Shown: positions 4,168 to 5,246 of the stretch, one piece after another | Layout of the letters: every line of letters begins with the position of its first letter | Numbering within the stretch: the stretch's first letter is position 1 | NCBI GenBank assembly: GCA_013698215.1 | Contig: JACCVJ010000456.1 | Location: 1-5,246 of the forward strand | Direction: 5' to 3' | From: Tatlockia sp. | GTDB lineage: Bacteria > Cyanobacteriota > Cyanobacteriia > Cyanobacteriales > Chroococcidiopsidaceae | Length of the DNA stretch: 5,246 bases | Translations under genes and position numbers: made by a program | Notes under the pieces: generated by a model | What the model saw: the letters and a program-made list of their open reading frames with translations, nothing else | Told to the model about the DNA's origin: nothing | The model's database searches: none

Positions 4168-5246
4168 ATGAGTCGGTTGAATCAAGTTACAAAAATGCGT
4201 GTCACTAACAGACGGATGTTCCTTGATTCTGCTTCATTGCAGTTCCGATTCATGGCAAGTGTAGTTGGAATAAGCGTGATCGCCCTCATTACCTACCAGT
4301 GGCTCAGCCGTTGGGAATTACAGACACTACTGATGATGCAACCAGAGCGGCTTACGTCTAACCAGTTGATTGCGATCGCCGAACGTTTAACGGTACTCAG
4401 CGTAATTTTAATGATTATGATGACGATTGCAGTATTAGGAGCCAGCTTGTGGTACTTAGAACCCTTGTATCAATTTAAACAATGGGTCGCCTTAACAACT
4501 AATGGCTCTCTTGAACGATTTAATGGGCGTTATGCTCCTAGTGAAATTCGAGTTTTGGCGCATCATTGGAATAAGATGTTAACTCAACAGGCAGCAGCCA
4601 AAAACCAGCAACGTCAATTTATTAACAATGTGGCTCACGAATTGCGATCGCCTCTTAGTCTGGTACATGGATATTTGCAGCGTACTTTAAAGCGCAATCA
4701 AACTTTACCCGCAGCCCAACAGGAAAGTTTAGCCATGGCAACCGCTGAAGCAGAACGAATTACACTGATTTTGCAAGATTTGATTGACCTAGCACGGGCA
4801 GAAAGCCTCGACATCACTCTATTTCAAGAACCACTGATTCTAAATGAGTTTGTGCGTGAAATCGTCAACATGACTGAGAAGTTTGACCATCGAACGATCG
4901 AAACTAAAATCACCTCCTTCCCGGTTCGCGTCCAGACAAATCGGGATTACCTGATGCAAGTAATCGATCATCTAATTCAGAATGCCATTCGCTACTCTAA
5001 ACGCGACACTCCGATTCTGATTGAACTCAATCAAATTAATAACACCGCCATTATCCAGATCTGCGATGGGGGCGATGGAATCCCTCAATCGCAGCAAGCG
5101 TTAGTATTTGAGCCTTTCTATCGCATCGATCCCTCTCGCACTCGTGCCACTGGAGGAACAGGACTAGGACTTGCGATCGTAAAAACTTTAATCGAAAAAA
5201 TGGGAGGGTCAATCTCCCTCGATTCTCAACCTGGTAAAGGTTGTAC
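4168..5246 (+). CDS. HAMP-type sensor histidine kinase (3' end cut by window edge)
   Basis: This is a membrane sensor kinase that would autophosphorylate on His and pass phosphate to a response regulator not in the window. 359 codons are visible with no stop; probably only a few tens of residues are missing. I chose ATG 4168, with AGG at 4157-4159 eight nt upstream. Helices at about 28-46 and 75-97 enclose a short external loop of about 27 residues, too small for a PAS or Cache sensor, so sensing may occur in the membrane or through a partner. A HAMP-like linker (about 97-145, with EPL and APSEIRVLAHHWNKML) leads to HELRSP with phospho-acceptor His157. The ATPase motifs follow: N box Asn272, DGGDGIP from Asp300, FEPFYR, and GGTGLGL at 329-335. 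All key residues are intact. It follows the molybdoenzyme by 90 nt, so regulation of this redox locus is plausible but inferred. Confidence 0.93.
   Translation, partial: MSRLNQVTKMRVTNRRMFLDSASLQFRFMASVVGISVIALITYQWLSRWELQTLLMMQPERLTSNQLIAIAERLTVLSVILMIMMTIAVLGASLWYLEPLYQFKQWVALTTNGSLERFNGRYAPSEIRVLAHHWNKMLTQQAAAKNQQRQFINNVAHELRSPLSLVHGYLQRTLKRNQTLPAAQQESLAMATAEAERITLILQDLIDLARAESLDITLFQEPLILNEFVREIVNMTEKFDHRTIETKITSFPVRVQTNRDYLMQVIDHLIQNAIRYSKRDTPILIELNQINNTAIIQICDGGDGIPQSQQALVFEPFYRIDPSRTRATGGTGLGLAIVKTLIEKMGGSISLDSQPGKGC

Overview
The window looks like chromosomal DNA from a cyanobacterium. The octamer GCGATCGC (the HIP1 core, which is over-represented in many cyanobacteria) occurs perfectly at 2275, 2553, 4372 and 4644. 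Base composition is moderate, and most start codons have weak or no Shine-Dalgarno sequence. The genus cannot be named from this sequence alone.

Layout, left to right, all on the + strand. (1) 1-537 is the right end of an ISAs1-family insertion sequence: the C-terminal part of its transposase and a recognisable right terminal inverted repeat ending at 537. (2) 538-1062 is a long non-coding stretch. It holds two related 12-bp palindromes, an 11-bp-phased set of CTGAG/TTCAG boxes, and candidate promoters for the next gene. (3) 1063-1281 encodes a small methionine/lysine-rich lipoprotein with a 13-residue repeat. (4) 1395-4077 is a tight four-gene run with gaps of 34, 19 and 14 nt. It encodes a TlpA/DipZ-type thioredoxin-like protein, a CcdA membrane thiol transporter, a b-type membrane cytochrome, and a Tat-exported molybdopterin oxidoreductase related to MsrP/YedY. 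(5) After a 90-nt gap, 4168 to the right edge encodes a HAMP-type sensor histidine kinase that is nearly complete but runs off the window.

The genes suggest one extracytoplasmic redox module. CcdA would carry reducing equivalents across the membrane to the thioredoxin-like protein. The cytochrome would pass electrons, probably from quinol, to the molybdoenzyme. The histidine kinase would sense the stress. The methionine-rich lipoprotein fits the idea of a sacrificial oxidant scavenger that a methionine-sulfoxide reductase regenerates, as described for MrpX with a YedY-type enzyme in Azospira suillum. The domains and motifs are read directly from the sequence. The assignment to oxidant defence is inference from gene content. 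Sulfite or other S-/N-oxide chemistry, or copper or cytochrome-c maturation roles, remain alternatives.
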